Numbered from the stretch's first letter, positions 1 to 7,684 are shown. The stretch is 23,177 nt of DNA from Bacillota bacterium (GCA_023393155.1 JAEWML010000210.1:1-23177); one strand, 5' to 3'. Notes: generated by a model not told the origin, from the sequence alone. Program-made: numbers and translations.

Positions 1-1056
1 GTGCAGCATACCACCGCACTGACACATATCGTAGAAAAAGATTTTACATTTTCCGACGAGCTGGACCTGTCTCCGGGCAGGGAGGGTGCTGCTGAAATTC
101 TGTCCAGCCGCGTGTCCGTCTGCGTGACGGAGACAAAGGTGGTGGGCAGCAAGCTGATTTTAAAAGGAATTTTTACGGTTTGTCTCCTGTACCGCTCTTT
201 GGAGGGAAGGTGCTGCTCCACCTCCGGCGAGCTGCCATTTTCCCAAATTATGGAGGTGGACGGGTCGGCCGAGGGCTGTGTGGCCTCGGTCAGAGTTCAG
301 CTCACCGGAACCGATATTCAGGTGGACGGCGACCACGACAACCGAAAGATTGCCGTTACGCTGTATCTCCACGCCACGGCCCTGCTGCGCCAGGAGCAGG
401 ACGTGACGCTGCTGTGCGATTTGTACAGCACGGCCTATGACTTGAGCTACGAGGCCCAGCCTTTGCAGCTATGCGACTTCGCGGAAACCCTGACCCGCCG
501 TCAAACTGTGCGGGAGGTGCTGGAAATCGGCGTGGTGGCGGATTCCATTCTGACGCTTTCCGCCTCTCCCAGCGCCGTATCCGTCAGTCGTGAGGGGGGC
601 GGCAGTACCCTGCGCACCGCAGTCGGCGTCCGGGCGCTGTATCTGGACGAGGGCGGCGCGGCGCTGATGGCTGAGCGGAGCATCGACGTGAGCTGCCAGA
701 TGGATTTGCCGGAGGACTGCCGGGTAACGGCCCACGCCGTTTGCCCCGAGGAGGTTCAGGGATGTCTTGGGGACCGGGGGATCGAGGTGCGGTTTTCAGT
801 GGAGTTTCGCGCGGAGGCAGTTTCCCGGAAAAAGAGGGTCTGCGTGTCCTCCGCAAAAATCAGCAGCGAAGCGCCGAAAGACCTTACCGGCGCGCCGTCT
901 CTCGTTCTGCGGTGCAAAAACAGGCAGGAGACGCTTTGGGACCTTGCCAAGCGGTACAACACCACCGTAACCACCATCCTCTCTGCCAACGATTTGGAGG
1001 ACGAGATGAACGTATCGGAGGAAAAGCTGCTGCTGATTCCCCGAAAGCGGGCATAA
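1..1056 (+). CDS. SPOCS (DUF3794) and LysM protein, SipL-like, 5' partial
   Basis: The 351 visible residues hold SPOCS/DUF3794-type beta-rich segments (roughly residues 10-125, then a more diverged stretch to about 285) and a C-terminal LysM domain (about 303-349, with ETLWDLAKRYNTTV and ending LLLIPRKRA). This arrangement is that of SipL, the clostridial protein that binds SpoIVA and helps assemble the spore envelope on the forespore surface. The family usually has an additional N-terminal SPOCS domain and about 500 residues. The GTG at base 1 has no visible upstream ribosome site, so the gene almost certainly begins outside the window. The TAA stop at 1054-1056 abuts the T-tract of the terminator for the opposing transporter operon. 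spoIVA, the expected partner gene, lies 2.9 kb downstream. Confident on domain type; moderately confident on the SipL role. Confidence 0.8.
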   Translation: MQHTTALTHIVEKDFTFSDELDLSPGREGAAEILSSRVSVCVTETKVVGSKLILKGIFTVCLLYRSLEGRCCSTSGELPFSQIMEVDGSAEGCVASVRVQLTGTDIQVDGDHDNRKIAVTLYLHATALLRQEQDVTLLCDLYSTAYDLSYEAQPLQLCDFAETLTRRQTVREVLEIGVVADSILTLSASPSAVSVSREGGGSTLRTAVGVRALYLDEGGAALMAERSIDVSCQMDLPEDCRVTAHAVCPEEVQGCLGDRGIEVRFSVEFRAEAVSRKKRVCVSSAKISSEAPKDLTGAPSLVLRCKNRQETLWDLAKRYNTTVTTILSANDLEDEMNVSEEKLLLIPRKRA

Positions 1057-1057
1057 T

Positions 1058-1090
1058 AAAAAAAGAGCGGTCCGGCATAGCCGGACCGCT
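1058..1090 (-). terminator. Rho-independent terminator of the amino-acid ABC operon
   Basis: A 10-bp stem pairs 1066-1075 with 1081-1090 around the loop CATAG. Read on the minus strand it is followed at once by seven T residues (the A run at 1058-1064). It lies downstream of the ATPase gene that ends at 1259. The plus-strand side has no T-run, so it mainly serves the minus-strand operon. Confidence 0.8.
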
Positions 1091-1153
1091 TCAGGCTGTC
1101 AATACCCCTCGGAGCTTTGCCGCTTTTAGCCTTGGCGTGTACGTAGTCAAAAA

Positions 1154-1220
1154 TGCGCTTAGTGAAGTGAGTTCCGAAATGCCCGCCGAAGGCGGGCATT
1201 TCGGCGCAGAGTGCAGCGCA
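1154..1220. repeat. Intergenic long palindrome (REP/cruciform-like)
   Basis: A perfect 14-bp inverted repeat (1174-1187 with 1191-1204, loop GAA) is enclosed by an outer pair TGCGCT (1154-1159) / AGCGCA (1215-1220), making one extended imperfect palindrome. No T-run follows on either strand, so it is a poor intrinsic terminator. It lies between the ABC operon and its true terminator. It could be an interspersed palindromic repeat or an mRNA 3'-end stabiliser. Confidence 0.6.
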
Positions 1221-1258
1221 ATTTCCTCAAAAAATTGACCGCCGGAAAATCCTGACCG

Positions 1259-2017
1259 CTAATTTGAAAATCGGGCCAGAAATTGCCGCGTTCGGTCTTC
1301 CTTCGGCGCACCCAGCACCTCGTTAGGCGCGCCCTGCTCCACAATGACCCCGCCGTCCATAAAAATTACCCGGTCCGCCACGTCGCGGGCGAAGGCCATC
1401 TCGTGGGTGACGATGACCATGGTCATTTTTTCCCGTGCAAGCTGGCGGATGACCTTTAAAATTTCGCCGGTCAGTTCCGGGTCCAGCGCGGAGGTGGGCT
1501 CGTCAAAAAACAGAATCTCCGGCTGCATGGCCAGCGCTCTGGCAATGGCCACCCGCTGCTGCTGTCCGCCGGAAAGCTGGCAGGGATAGCACCCGGCCTT
1601 GTCGGAAAGACCCATTTTTCTCAGCAGCTCCAAGGCAACGTTCTCCGCCGCCGCCCGACTGCGGCCCGCCACGCTGACGGGTGCGTCCGTCAGGTTTTTC
1701 AGAACCGTGTAGTGTGGAAAGAGATTAAAATTTTGAAATACCAGCCCAAAGCAGCGCCGTATTTTTTTCAGGTCCCCGGCATAAACCGTCCTGCCCTGTT
1801 CATCGTTCCACGCGGCTTTGTTTCCAGAATAGGACAGCTCTCCGCTGTCCATCTCCGTCAGCAGCGCGGCGCAGCGCAGCAGCGTGGACTTTCCGGAACC
1901 GGAGGGACCGATGATGGCCACCACCTCGCCCTTGTCCACGCCCACGGAAATGTCCCGCAGTACCTCCGCAGTCCCATCAAAGGACTTGCGGACGCCCTTC
2001 AGCTCCATCACTTTCAT
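1259..2017 (-). CDS. Polar amino-acid ABC transporter ATP-binding protein
   Basis: This is the cytoplasmic ATPase of a GlnQ/HisP-class importer (252 aa, normal length). All nucleotide-binding motifs are intact: Walker A GPSGSGKST at residues 37-45, Q-loop in VFQNFNLFPH, signature LSGGQQQR, Walker B ILFFDEPTSALDPE, and switch histidine in VTHEM. The ATG start has a strong GAGGAGGTG ribosome site just upstream. The permease stop lies only 14 nt before it, so the two genes are co-transcribed, with this gene last. The family couples ATP hydrolysis to uptake of an amino acid delivered by the lipoprotein encoded at 2841-3728. The exact substrate cannot be read from the ATPase. Confidence 0.95.
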   Translation of the reverse strand: MKVMELKGVRKSFDGTAEVLRDISVGVDKGEVVAIIGPSGSGKSTLLRCAALLTEMDSGELSYSGNKAAWNDEQGRTVYAGDLKKIRRCFGLVFQNFNLFPHYTVLKNLTDAPVSVAGRSRAAAENVALELLRKMGLSDKAGCYPCQLSGGQQQRVAIARALAMQPEILFFDEPTSALDPELTGEILKVIRQLAREKMTMVIVTHEMAFARDVADRVIFMDGGVIVEQGAPNEVLGAPKEDRTRQFLARFSN

Positions 2018-2031
2018 AGTCGGACACCTCC

Positions 2032-2763
2032 TCAGCTATAATAGCTCATACGTTTTTCAATGCGTTCCATTCCCCAGGCCACCACGCTGTTAAAAAGAAA
2101 GTAGAACGCTCCCGCGATAAACAGCGGCAGGACGGTGGTGTTGGCGGCGGAAATCTGCTTTGCAACATTGAACAGCTCCTGATAGGCGATGACAAAGGCC
2201 AAAGACGTGTCCTTTACCAAGGTAATCACCTCGTTGGTGACGGCAGGGAGGACCCGCTTCACCATCTGGGGAAGAATAATCTTAAAAAAGGTCTGCCTCG
2301 GGCCGTAGCCCAGCACCTGCGCGGCCTCATACTGTCCCTGCGGGATGGACTGGATGCCGGAACGGTAAATTTCCGCGAAGTAGGCGGCATAGTTGATGGA
2401 AAACGCGATGACCGCCGCCAGCAACCGGGAATAGCCCGACAGGCTGATGCCAAAAACGTAGTAGGGTCCAAAATACACCACCATCATCTGAAGCATCAGC
2501 GGCGTGCCACGGAGGACGGCGATAAAAAACCGCACCACCACCTGCACGGGCCTGAATTCCCGCAGAGCCGACACTGCTTTCCCCGGCTTCTTCCCGGCGC
2601 ATTCCCGCTTTGTGCCAAGACGGCGCAGAGGCGCCCAGGCGGACATCCGCCCCAGCGCCACCAGAAGCCCCAAAGGCATGGAAAACACCAGCGTCAGCAC
2701 AAAAAGCTGCACGGCGGCCCACAGGCCCGTCAGCAGCTGCTGAAGTACATTGACCAAAACCAT
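2032..2763 (-). CDS. Polar amino-acid ABC transporter permease
   Basis: This is an integral membrane subunit of the HisM/GlnP family. It has an N-terminal membrane segment (about 9-35), the FFIAVLRGTPLMLQMM segment typical of the family, and an EAA-type cytoplasmic loop near residues 138-166 (YEAAQVLGYG, ending IILPQ) that docks on the ATPase. I start it at the ATG at 2763, with GAGGAG eight bases upstream; an in-frame TTG at 2769 is less well placed. This gives 243 residues. Odd point: about 25-30 basic residues (about 43-72, including RRLGTKRECAGKKPGK) are inserted between the first membrane segment and the RGTP region, where relatives are short. It is the middle gene of the three-gene operon. 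Confidence 0.93.
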   Translation of the reverse strand: MVLVNVLQQLLTGLWAAVQLFVLTLVFSMPLGLLVALGRMSAWAPLRRLGTKRECAGKKPGKAVSALREFRPVQVVVRFFIAVLRGTPLMLQMMVVYFGPYYVFGISLSGYSRLLAAVIAFSINYAAYFAEIYRSGIQSIPQGQYEAAQVLGYGPRQTFFKIILPQMVKRVLPAVTNEVITLVKDTSLAFVIAYQELFNVAKQISAANTTVLPLFIAGAFYFLFNSVVAWGMERIEKRMSYYS

Positions 2764-2794
2764 TCCCAATTCTCCTCGCTCTTCAATTGCCGCG

Positions 2795-2822
2795 GAGGGC
2801 GGCGGGATTTCCCGCCGCCCTC
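2795..2822. other. Intercistronic GC-rich hairpin between binding-protein and permease genes
   Basis: A 13-bp perfect inverted repeat (2795-2807 with 2810-2822) has almost no loop and no T-run. In transporter operons such stems commonly protect the upstream binding-protein message or cause partial termination, giving more binding protein than membrane subunits. That role is inferred here from position only. Confidence 0.6.
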
Positions 2823-2840
2823 ACGGAAGCAGTCTGCTTA

Positions 2841-3728
2841 TTAGCCGTAGCAGAGCATGTCGGCAAGCTCCGGCGCATCGTAGGTTGCGGCTGCAGCGGC
2901 GGCAATTTTCTGGAAGGTTCCGTCGGCCCACATGGCATCCAGCGTGGCCTTCACCTGATCGGCCAGCTCCGTGTTGCCCTTTTTGAAGCCGATGCCGTAC
3001 TGCTCGGTGGACAGGGGCTTTTCCAGCATCACAAACTTATCGGAACCGCGGGTTTTCAACTGGAAGTTGGCAACACCGATGTCCACCGCGATGGCGTCAT
3101 TTGCGCCGGATTCCAGATTCATGAAGGCGGTGTTGTAATCGGGGACCTCGTCCAGTGCGGAGAAGGAGGCGGCCAGAGCAAGGTTTTCATCGTTGCTGCC
3201 GTCACCGGGATCGTCGGTCAGGGCCGTGAGGGCGGAGGAGCCGGACTGGGTCACCACCGGCTTTCCGGCAAGCTGCGCCGCGTCGGTAATACCGCTGTCG
3301 GACCGCACCACAAACATAATGGAGTTATTTACGTAGGGGCCTACCCATGTATAGTTTTCCTCGCGGCCGGTCATAGTGAAGCCGTTCCAGATGCAGTCGA
3401 TATTCCCCGCGTCCAGCTCCATGTCCTTGGAGGTCCAGTCAATGGGCTGGCGATTAAGCTCCCAGCCGTTGCGGTTGCAGACCTCCTGCGCCAAATCCAG
3501 ATCGAAGCCCACGTAGCTTCCGTCATCTGCAATAAAGCCGTAAGGGGGATACTCCGCGTCAAAGCCAACGGTAAAGGCGGTGCGTGCCGCGCTGCCGGAC
3601 GCGGCCTCCGGGGAAGACGACGCGGAGCCGGGCGCGTCACTGCCTGCGGGTGCGGTGCTTCCACAGGCGGCCAGAGAGCCAATGATTGCCGCCATAGCAA
3701 GCAGAGCCAGAACTTTTTTCATTTTCAT
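2841..3728 (-). CDS. Polar amino-acid ABC transporter substrate-binding lipoprotein
   Basis: This is an extracytoplasmic solute-binding protein of family 3 (SBP_bac_3). The N-terminus is a lipoprotein signal: MKMKK, a hydrophobic core, and lipobox LAAC with the lipid-bearing cysteine at about residue 22. A Ser/Ala/Gly-rich linker follows, then the binding domain (FTVGFDAEYPPYGF, GFDLDLAQEV, WNGFTMTGRE, VVTQSGSSA). The ATG at 3728 has GGAGG seven bases upstream; a GTG at 3731 is the only close alternative. It would capture an amino acid outside the membrane and deliver it to the permease/ATPase pair. It is the first gene of the operon, separated from the permease by a hairpin. Ligand is not determinable here; the family binds polar or charged amino acids. 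Confidence 0.95.
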   Translation of the reverse strand: MKMKKVLALLAMAAIIGSLAACGSTAPAGSDAPGSASSSPEAASGSAARTAFTVGFDAEYPPYGFIADDGSYVGFDLDLAQEVCNRNGWELNRQPIDWTSKDMELDAGNIDCIWNGFTMTGREENYTWVGPYVNNSIMFVVRSDSGITDAAQLAGKPVVTQSGSSALTALTDDPGDGSNDENLALAASFSALDEVPDYNTAFMNLESGANDAIAVDIGVANFQLKTRGSDKFVMLEKPLSTEQYGIGFKKGNTELADQVKATLDAMWADGTFQKIAAAAAATYDAPELADMLCYG

Positions 3729-3772
3729 CACAATTCCTCCAATTTAAGAGCGCTGCCCCTTTGATTTAGTTA

Positions 3773-3800
3773 ATTATCAATTTAGCATGATAACGAACAA
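3773..3800 (-). promoter_or_regulatory. Candidate sigma-A promoter of the ABC operon
   Basis: On the minus strand TTGTTC (3795-3800) and GATAAT (3773-3778) are separated by 16 bases, about 45 bases before the lipoprotein start. The -10 is good and the -35 is weak. Confidence 0.4.
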
Positions 3801-3855
3801 CTGTAAATATGCGATATCCAAAAAAAATCCGAAAAAAAGCGACGGGCTTTTGTGC

Positions 3856-3886
3856 AATTTTCGGTGCCTCCTGCCTGTCATACTTG
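3856..3886 (+). promoter_or_regulatory. Candidate sporulation (sigma-E type) promoter of spoIVA
   Basis: CATACTTG (3879-3886) resembles the sigma-E -10 box CATACANT, with an AT-rich AATTTT (3856-3861) where a -35 could sit. In Bacillus and Clostridium spoIVA is transcribed by sigma-E in the mother cell, which is the main reason to propose it. Match and spacing are imperfect. Confidence 0.3.
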
Positions 3887-3939
3887 TCAGGCTTTCCACA
3901 TAGAGTGGAAGCAGGATTGCAAGAAGGACGGGGGATGCT

Positions 3940-5415
3940 ATGAATACGACCATCTATCAGAATATCGCCACCCGGACCGCCGGTGACATCTACATCGGTG
4001 TGGTAGGCCCGGTACGCACGGGAAAATCTACATTTATCAAACGGTTTATGGAGACGCAGGTGATCCCCAACATTGAAAACGTCTACCGCCGTGAGCGGGC
4101 CAGAGACGAGCTGCCCCAGAGCGGCTCGGGACGGACCATCATGACGGCGGAGCCAAAGTTTGTGCCGGAGGAAGCCGTTCAGATTCAACTGTCCGACGGG
4201 GCGGCGTTTTCCGTGCGGCTGATCGACTGCGTGGGGTATATGGTCCGGGGCGCCATCGGGTCCACGGAAGACAACCAGCCCCGCATGGTGACAACGCCCT
4301 GGTACGACCATGAGATTCCCATGATGGAGGCGGCGGAGCTTGGCACCCGCAGGGTAATTGCGGAGCACTCCACCATCGGCATCGTCATTACCACCGACGG
4401 GTCCATCTCGGAGATTCCCAGAGAGGACTATCTGGAGGCTGAGGAGCGGGTCATCCGGGAGCTTCAGGAGCTGGGAAAGCCCTTTATCGTCCTGCTGAAC
4501 TCTGACTCGCCCAAATCCGAGCAGGTGCAGGCGATGGCAAAGGATATTGCCGCCCACTACGACGTGAATTGCATGCCGGTGAACTGTCTGGAGCTGGACG
4601 AGGCGGCGGTGGCGGACGTGTTGAAGGCCGTACTGTACGAGTTTCCCATGCAGGAGTTGGATGTGTTCCTGCCCGCGTGGGTGGACGCCCTTCCGGCGGA
4701 CCACCCCATCAAGGCCGGACTGTACGGGTCTGTGCGGGAAGGGACCATGGGACTGCGCCACATCCGGGAGGTTGACGGCGTGATTGCACAGCTTGGAAAG
4801 AGCGAGAATATCAGCTCCGCAAAGCTCACCGGCATCGACCTTGGAACGGGCGTTGCCTCGTCGGTGCTGCTCCTTCCTCAGGAGCTGTTTTATCGGACTC
4901 TGTCGGAGCAGTCCGGCTTCTCCGTGGCGGACGACGGGGACTTGATGAGCCTGCTGACCCGGCTTGCCACCGTGAAAACGGAGTACGACAAGGTGGCGGG
5001 CGCACTGAACGACGTGCGCGAAAACGGCTACGGTATTGTGGTTCCCGGCCTTGACGAGCTGAAGCTGGAGGAGCCGGAAATCATGAAGCAGGGGGGGCGG
5101 TATGGCGTCCGCCTAAAGGCCAGCGCCCCCAGCATCCACATGATTCGCGCCGATATCGAGACGGCGGTCAGCCCCATCGTGGGGAACGAAAAGCAGTCGG
5201 AGGACATGGTGAACTACCTTTTACAGGAGTTTGAGGGGGACACCAGCAAAATCTGGCAGTCCAATATCTTCGGCCGCAGCTTCCACGAGCTGGTGAGCGA
5301 GGACCTGCAAAACAAGCTCCAGCGGATGCCCGACGATGCACGGAAAAAGCTTCAGGAGACGCTGACCCGCATCATCAACGAGGGCAGCGGCGGGCTGATC
5401 TGCATTATTCTCTAA
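3940..5415 (+). CDS. spoIVA: Stage IV sporulation protein A (spore coat morphogenetic ATPase)
   Basis: SpoIVA coats the outer forespore membrane and polymerises with ATP hydrolysis to form the basement layer on which coat and cortex assembly depend. The 491-residue length matches the family (about 492). The Walker A motif GPVRTGKST at residues 23-31 sits in the hallmark context GDIYIGVVGPVRTGKS. The protein ends in the conserved GGLICIIL tail used for membrane anchoring and polymerisation. The ATG at 3940 is preceded by a G-rich ribosome site (GGGGG at 3930-3934). It is a single-gene unit bounded by divergent ABC transporter regulation upstream and a hairpin terminator downstream. The SPOCS/LysM gene at the window start probably encodes its partner. 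Confidence 0.98.
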   Translation: MNTTIYQNIATRTAGDIYIGVVGPVRTGKSTFIKRFMETQVIPNIENVYRRERARDELPQSGSGRTIMTAEPKFVPEEAVQIQLSDGAAFSVRLIDCVGYMVRGAIGSTEDNQPRMVTTPWYDHEIPMMEAAELGTRRVIAEHSTIGIVITTDGSISEIPREDYLEAEERVIRELQELGKPFIVLLNSDSPKSEQVQAMAKDIAAHYDVNCMPVNCLELDEAAVADVLKAVLYEFPMQELDVFLPAWVDALPADHPIKAGLYGSVREGTMGLRHIREVDGVIAQLGKSENISSAKLTGIDLGTGVASSVLLLPQELFYRTLSEQSGFSVADDGDLMSLLTRLATVKTEYDKVAGALNDVRENGYGIVVPGLDELKLEEPEIMKQGGRYGVRLKASAPSIHMIRADIETAVSPIVGNEKQSEDMVNYLLQEFEGDTSKIWQSNIFGRSFHELVSEDLQNKLQRMPDDARKKLQETLTRIINEGSGGLICIIL

Positions 5416-5425
5416 TAGAAAAAGA

Positions 5426-5454
5426 CAGTGGGAAGCACTTTGTGCTTCCCACTG
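5426..5454. terminator. Bidirectional hairpin between convergent spoIVA and STM3941-family genes
   Basis: A 13-bp perfect stem pairs 5426-5438 with 5442-5454 around loop TTT. On the minus strand it is followed by TCTTTTTCT, a good terminator for the gene ending at 5485. On the plus strand it closes spoIVA but is followed only by CTTGTA. Confidence 0.75.
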
Positions 5455-5484
5455 CTTGTATGTATGGGCACTGACTGCGGTATT

Positions 5485-6003
5485 TTACTGCGCCGCCAGA
5501 TGCCGCCTCTGGAGCTCTCCAATCAGGTCCCTGGGAGAGACGCCGCTGGAATTCAGCGTGATGCACACAGCCTGATGTCCCATCCTGCGGTTTGCCAGCA
5601 CTGCCCATTTTCTGATACCACGAAGTTTTCCGATATAAGCTTCCTCGTTTTTTAATTGTATTTCAATAAATACATTGTCCATCATACTGTCAAGATAAAT
5701 ACGCTCGATGTCGCTCCACGGAATAAAGCCGAAAGAGAGCTCCGAGCTGTTGTCCGTAATACCATCTGGCGTAACCGTAAGAAGGGCTTTTCCGGACAGA
5801 GCTTTTTTAATTAAAAAAATACTGCAATAAGTAAAAAAGAGAAAACTGAAAACCCCAATGGCTTTAAGCAGGACCTGGTTCAATGGGTTTTCCGTCAAAT
5901 CTGAAAACAGTATAAACAGACTGAGCAAGACCATTCCCAATGCTCCGCATATGTAGAGAAAAGCGCCCTTTCGCGACGGCTTTACAACAATAGTTTCATC
6001 CAT
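5485..6003 (-). CDS. STM3941-family membrane protein
   Basis: A 172-residue protein with two hydrophobic segments (about residues 15-36 and 47-68) followed by a soluble beta-rich domain containing GITDNSSELSFGFIPWSDIERIYL, the signature region of the STM3941 family. Function is unknown; the second part resembles a small membrane-associated PH-like domain. I start it at the ATG at 6003, which gives the family-typical beginning MDETIVVKPSRKGA and has AAAGGA and GGAG upstream. A longer TTG reading from 6048 has no ribosome site. It is less GC-rich than its neighbours. It appears to stand alone, converging on spoIVA. Confidence 0.8.
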   Translation of the reverse strand: MDETIVVKPSRKGAFLYICGALGMVLLSLFILFSDLTENPLNQVLLKAIGVFSFLFFTYCSIFLIKKALSGKALLTVTPDGITDNSSELSFGFIPWSDIERIYLDSMMDNVFIEIQLKNEEAYIGKLRGIRKWAVLANRRMGHQAVCITLNSSGVSPRDLIGELQRRHLAAQ

Positions 6004-6084
6004 TCTCTCCGCGTCCTTTCCAATAAGAACTGCCAAGCCCGACTTCAACGCGGGAAATATCTGTAAAGTGTATTTAATTTACAA

Positions 6085-6606
6085 TCATTCCCCCTCTTTG
6101 GGAAGGTAGAATCCTTTTAAATCCACGCCTTCCAGCTCCAGCAGACGCATCTTATTGCCGAGGCCCCCGGCGTAGCCTGTGAGAGAGCCACCGCCGCCCA
6201 CCACCCGGTGGCAGGGGATGAGGATGGAAATGGGGTTGTGCCCCACCGCGCCGCCCACGGACCGGGCCGATGCGGCTGTTCCCCGCGATTGCAGACGCTG
6301 CGCCAGCGCGCCGTAGGTAACGGTTTCGCCCCGGGGAATCTCCAGCAGCAGTTTCCATACCTCTTGGCGAAATGCGCTGCCCCGGGGAGCCAGCGGTGGA
6401 AGAGAGCCGGGAACCTGGCCCGAGAAATAGACCTCCAGCCACTCCCGCGCCCGGTCAAATACCGGAAGCGCGGCGGTTTCCTCCCGGCCTGTAAGGGTGG
6501 AGCCGAAGTATTTCTGCCCTTCCAGCCACAGCCCGGTCAGCGCGGAGCCGTCGGACGCAAGGCACAGGGGTCCCAAGGGAGAAGAAAGCTTGCAGATTGT
6601 ATCCAT
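6085..6606 (-). CDS. ogt: Methylated-DNA-[protein]-cysteine S-methyltransferase
   Basis: This suicide repair protein moves the alkyl group from O6-alkylguanine (or O4-alkylthymine) in DNA to its own cysteine. The active-site motif IPCHRVVG is intact, with Cys132. It is preceded by the helix-turn-helix wing region (VTYGALAQRLQSRGTAASARSVGGAVGHNPI) and followed by LTGYAGGLGNKMRLLELEG. The start is the ATG at 6606, with AAAGGAG eight bases upstream, giving 173 residues, normal for Ogt. The longer TTG start at 6624 would lie upstream of that ribosome site. The gene is monocistronic and diverges from coaX, with a strong promoter at 6670-6698. The symbol ogt is a family-level choice. Confidence 0.93.
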   Translation of the reverse strand: MDTICKLSSPLGPLCLASDGSALTGLWLEGQKYFGSTLTGREETAALPVFDRAREWLEVYFSGQVPGSLPPLAPRGSAFRQEVWKLLLEIPRGETVTYGALAQRLQSRGTAASARSVGGAVGHNPISILIPCHRVVGGGGSLTGYAGGLGNKMRLLELEGVDLKGFYLPKEGE

Positions 6607-6669
6607 GGGCAAAACTCCTTTCAAATTTCGAAAACGTTTAAAGGCAACATCTGTTCGACTGATAAAATC

Positions 6670-6698
6670 ATTATAGCAGAATGCAGTTCCGCTTGCAA
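6670..6698 (-). promoter_or_regulatory. Sigma-A promoter of the alkyltransferase gene
   Basis: On the minus strand TTGCAA (6693-6698), a 17-base spacer and a perfect TATAAT (6670-6675) stand about 60 bases before the ogt ATG. Confidence 0.8.
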
Positions 6699-6731
6699 GA
6701 GTTGTCCGGACGTGATACCATAAAAGTATCA
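6693..6731 (+). promoter_or_regulatory. Candidate coaX promoter with overlapping inverted repeat
   Basis: The same TTGCAA (6693-6698) is its own reverse complement. Read on the plus strand it is followed after 17 bases by TACCAT (6716-6721), a weak -10. An inverted repeat TGATAC (6713-6718) / GTATCA (6726-6731), 7-base spacer, overlaps this -10 and the expected start of transcription, so it could be an operator or a leader hairpin. Confidence 0.4.
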
Positions 6732-6752
6732 GACAGGGGAGGGGATTGCAAC

Positions 6753-7523
6753 ATGCTTTTGGCCATCGACGTGGGAAATTCCAACATGTCCGTTGGGCTG
6801 TTCGGGCCGGACAGGGAGCTGAAGTTTTTGGCCGCGCTGGATACGGATGTCCGCAGAACGGCGGATCAGTTCAGCATTGATTTGATGAACGTATTCACGC
6901 TGTATCATTACGACCTGAAGGACGTCAGCGGAGCCATTGTGTGCAGCGTGGTTCCGCCGCTGAATTTCATGCTGGAAAAGGCGGTGGGCCGTCTGCTGGG
7001 AAAGCCGCCCATGGTGGTGGGACCCGGCGTTAAAACGGGCCTGAACATCCGCATGGATTTTCAGACCCAGATGGGGGCCGACATTGTGGCGGACGCGGTG
7101 GCGGCTCTTGAAAAGTTCACCGCGCCCATCGTCACTATCGATATGGGCACCGCCATCACCATTGGGATCATTTCTCATGACCGAACCTATGAGGGCGGGC
7201 TTTTGCTGCCGGGAGTCAATGTCTCGCTGGAGGCTTTGAGCCGCCGGGCGGCGCAGCTTCCCGCCATTTCGCTCCAGCACCCCAAGTCGCTCATCGGCAA
7301 AAACACGGAGGACTGCATGCGCGCCGGCATCATCTACGGAACCGCCGGGATGCTGGACGGCGTTTTGGACCGTATCCGGGACGAGTTTCGGGGCAAAACC
7401 GTCAGTGTGGTGGCCACGGGAGGGAGCGCGCCCATCATCGTGAAGTACTGCCGGAACGAGATTGTCTACGACAAATATCTTTTGATGGACGGGCTGTGGA
7501 CCATCTACCAGAAGAACCGATAG
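6753..7523 (+). CDS. coaX: Type III pantothenate kinase
   Basis: It phosphorylates pantothenate, the first step of coenzyme A synthesis, in the cytosol. The 256-residue ASKHA-fold protein has the phosphate-binding DVGNSNMSVGLF at residues 6-17, GADIVADAVAAL from about 108 (Asp110 as candidate catalytic base), IDMGTAIT near 129-136, the PGVNVSLEALSRRAAQLP segment, and VVATGG near the C-terminus. I place the start at the ATG at 6753, preceded by AGGGGAGGGGA. An upstream in-frame ATG at 6681 would add 24 unrelated residues and overlap the promoter. Type III kinases lack the feedback inhibition by CoA known for type I. A small membrane-protein gene follows after 11 bases and shares the terminator at 7741-7772. 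Confidence 0.95.
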   Translation: MLLAIDVGNSNMSVGLFGPDRELKFLAALDTDVRRTADQFSIDLMNVFTLYHYDLKDVSGAIVCSVVPPLNFMLEKAVGRLLGKPPMVVGPGVKTGLNIRMDFQTQMGADIVADAVAALEKFTAPIVTIDMGTAITIGIISHDRTYEGGLLLPGVNVSLEALSRRAAQLPAISLQHPKSLIGKNTEDCMRAGIIYGTAGMLDGVLDRIRDEFRGKTVSVVATGGSAPIIVKYCRNEIVYDKYLLMDGLWTIYQKNR

Positions 7524-7534
7524 GGAGTGGAGAA

Positions 7535-7684
7535 ATGAGACTTGCAATGGGGGCCGCGGCATCCGTTTTTATGGCGGGATATATTGGAATGTTTCTGGGA
7601 GATATGGGATTTATTTGGTTTATAGCTTCGGCTATGATTTTTTGGATTGTTTACGAGCTGGAGGCTATCCGCAGGCATAAGTAA
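7535..7684 (+). CDS. Small two-helix membrane protein of unknown function
   Basis: A 49-residue ORF begins with an ATG preceded by GGAG at seven bases, 11 bases after the coaX stop. It encodes MRLAMGAAASVFMAGYIGMF, a short GDMG turn, then FIWFIASAMIFWIVYELEA and a basic end IRRHK. That makes two closely spaced hydrophobic helices with a positively charged tail. The good ribosome site, placement inside the coaX transcript and termination just afterwards support a real gene. I do not recognise a family and infer no function beyond membrane insertion. Confidence 0.65.
   Translation: MRLAMGAAASVFMAGYIGMFLGDMGFIWFIASAMIFWIVYELEAIRRHK

Noticed and set aside
2787..3764. 325-codon plus-strand open frame
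   Set aside because: It is antisense to the substrate-binding lipoprotein gene, which has a signal peptide, lipobox and full domain.
3766..4761. 331-codon minus-strand open frame
   Set aside because: It is the antisense shadow of spoIVA and begins inside it.
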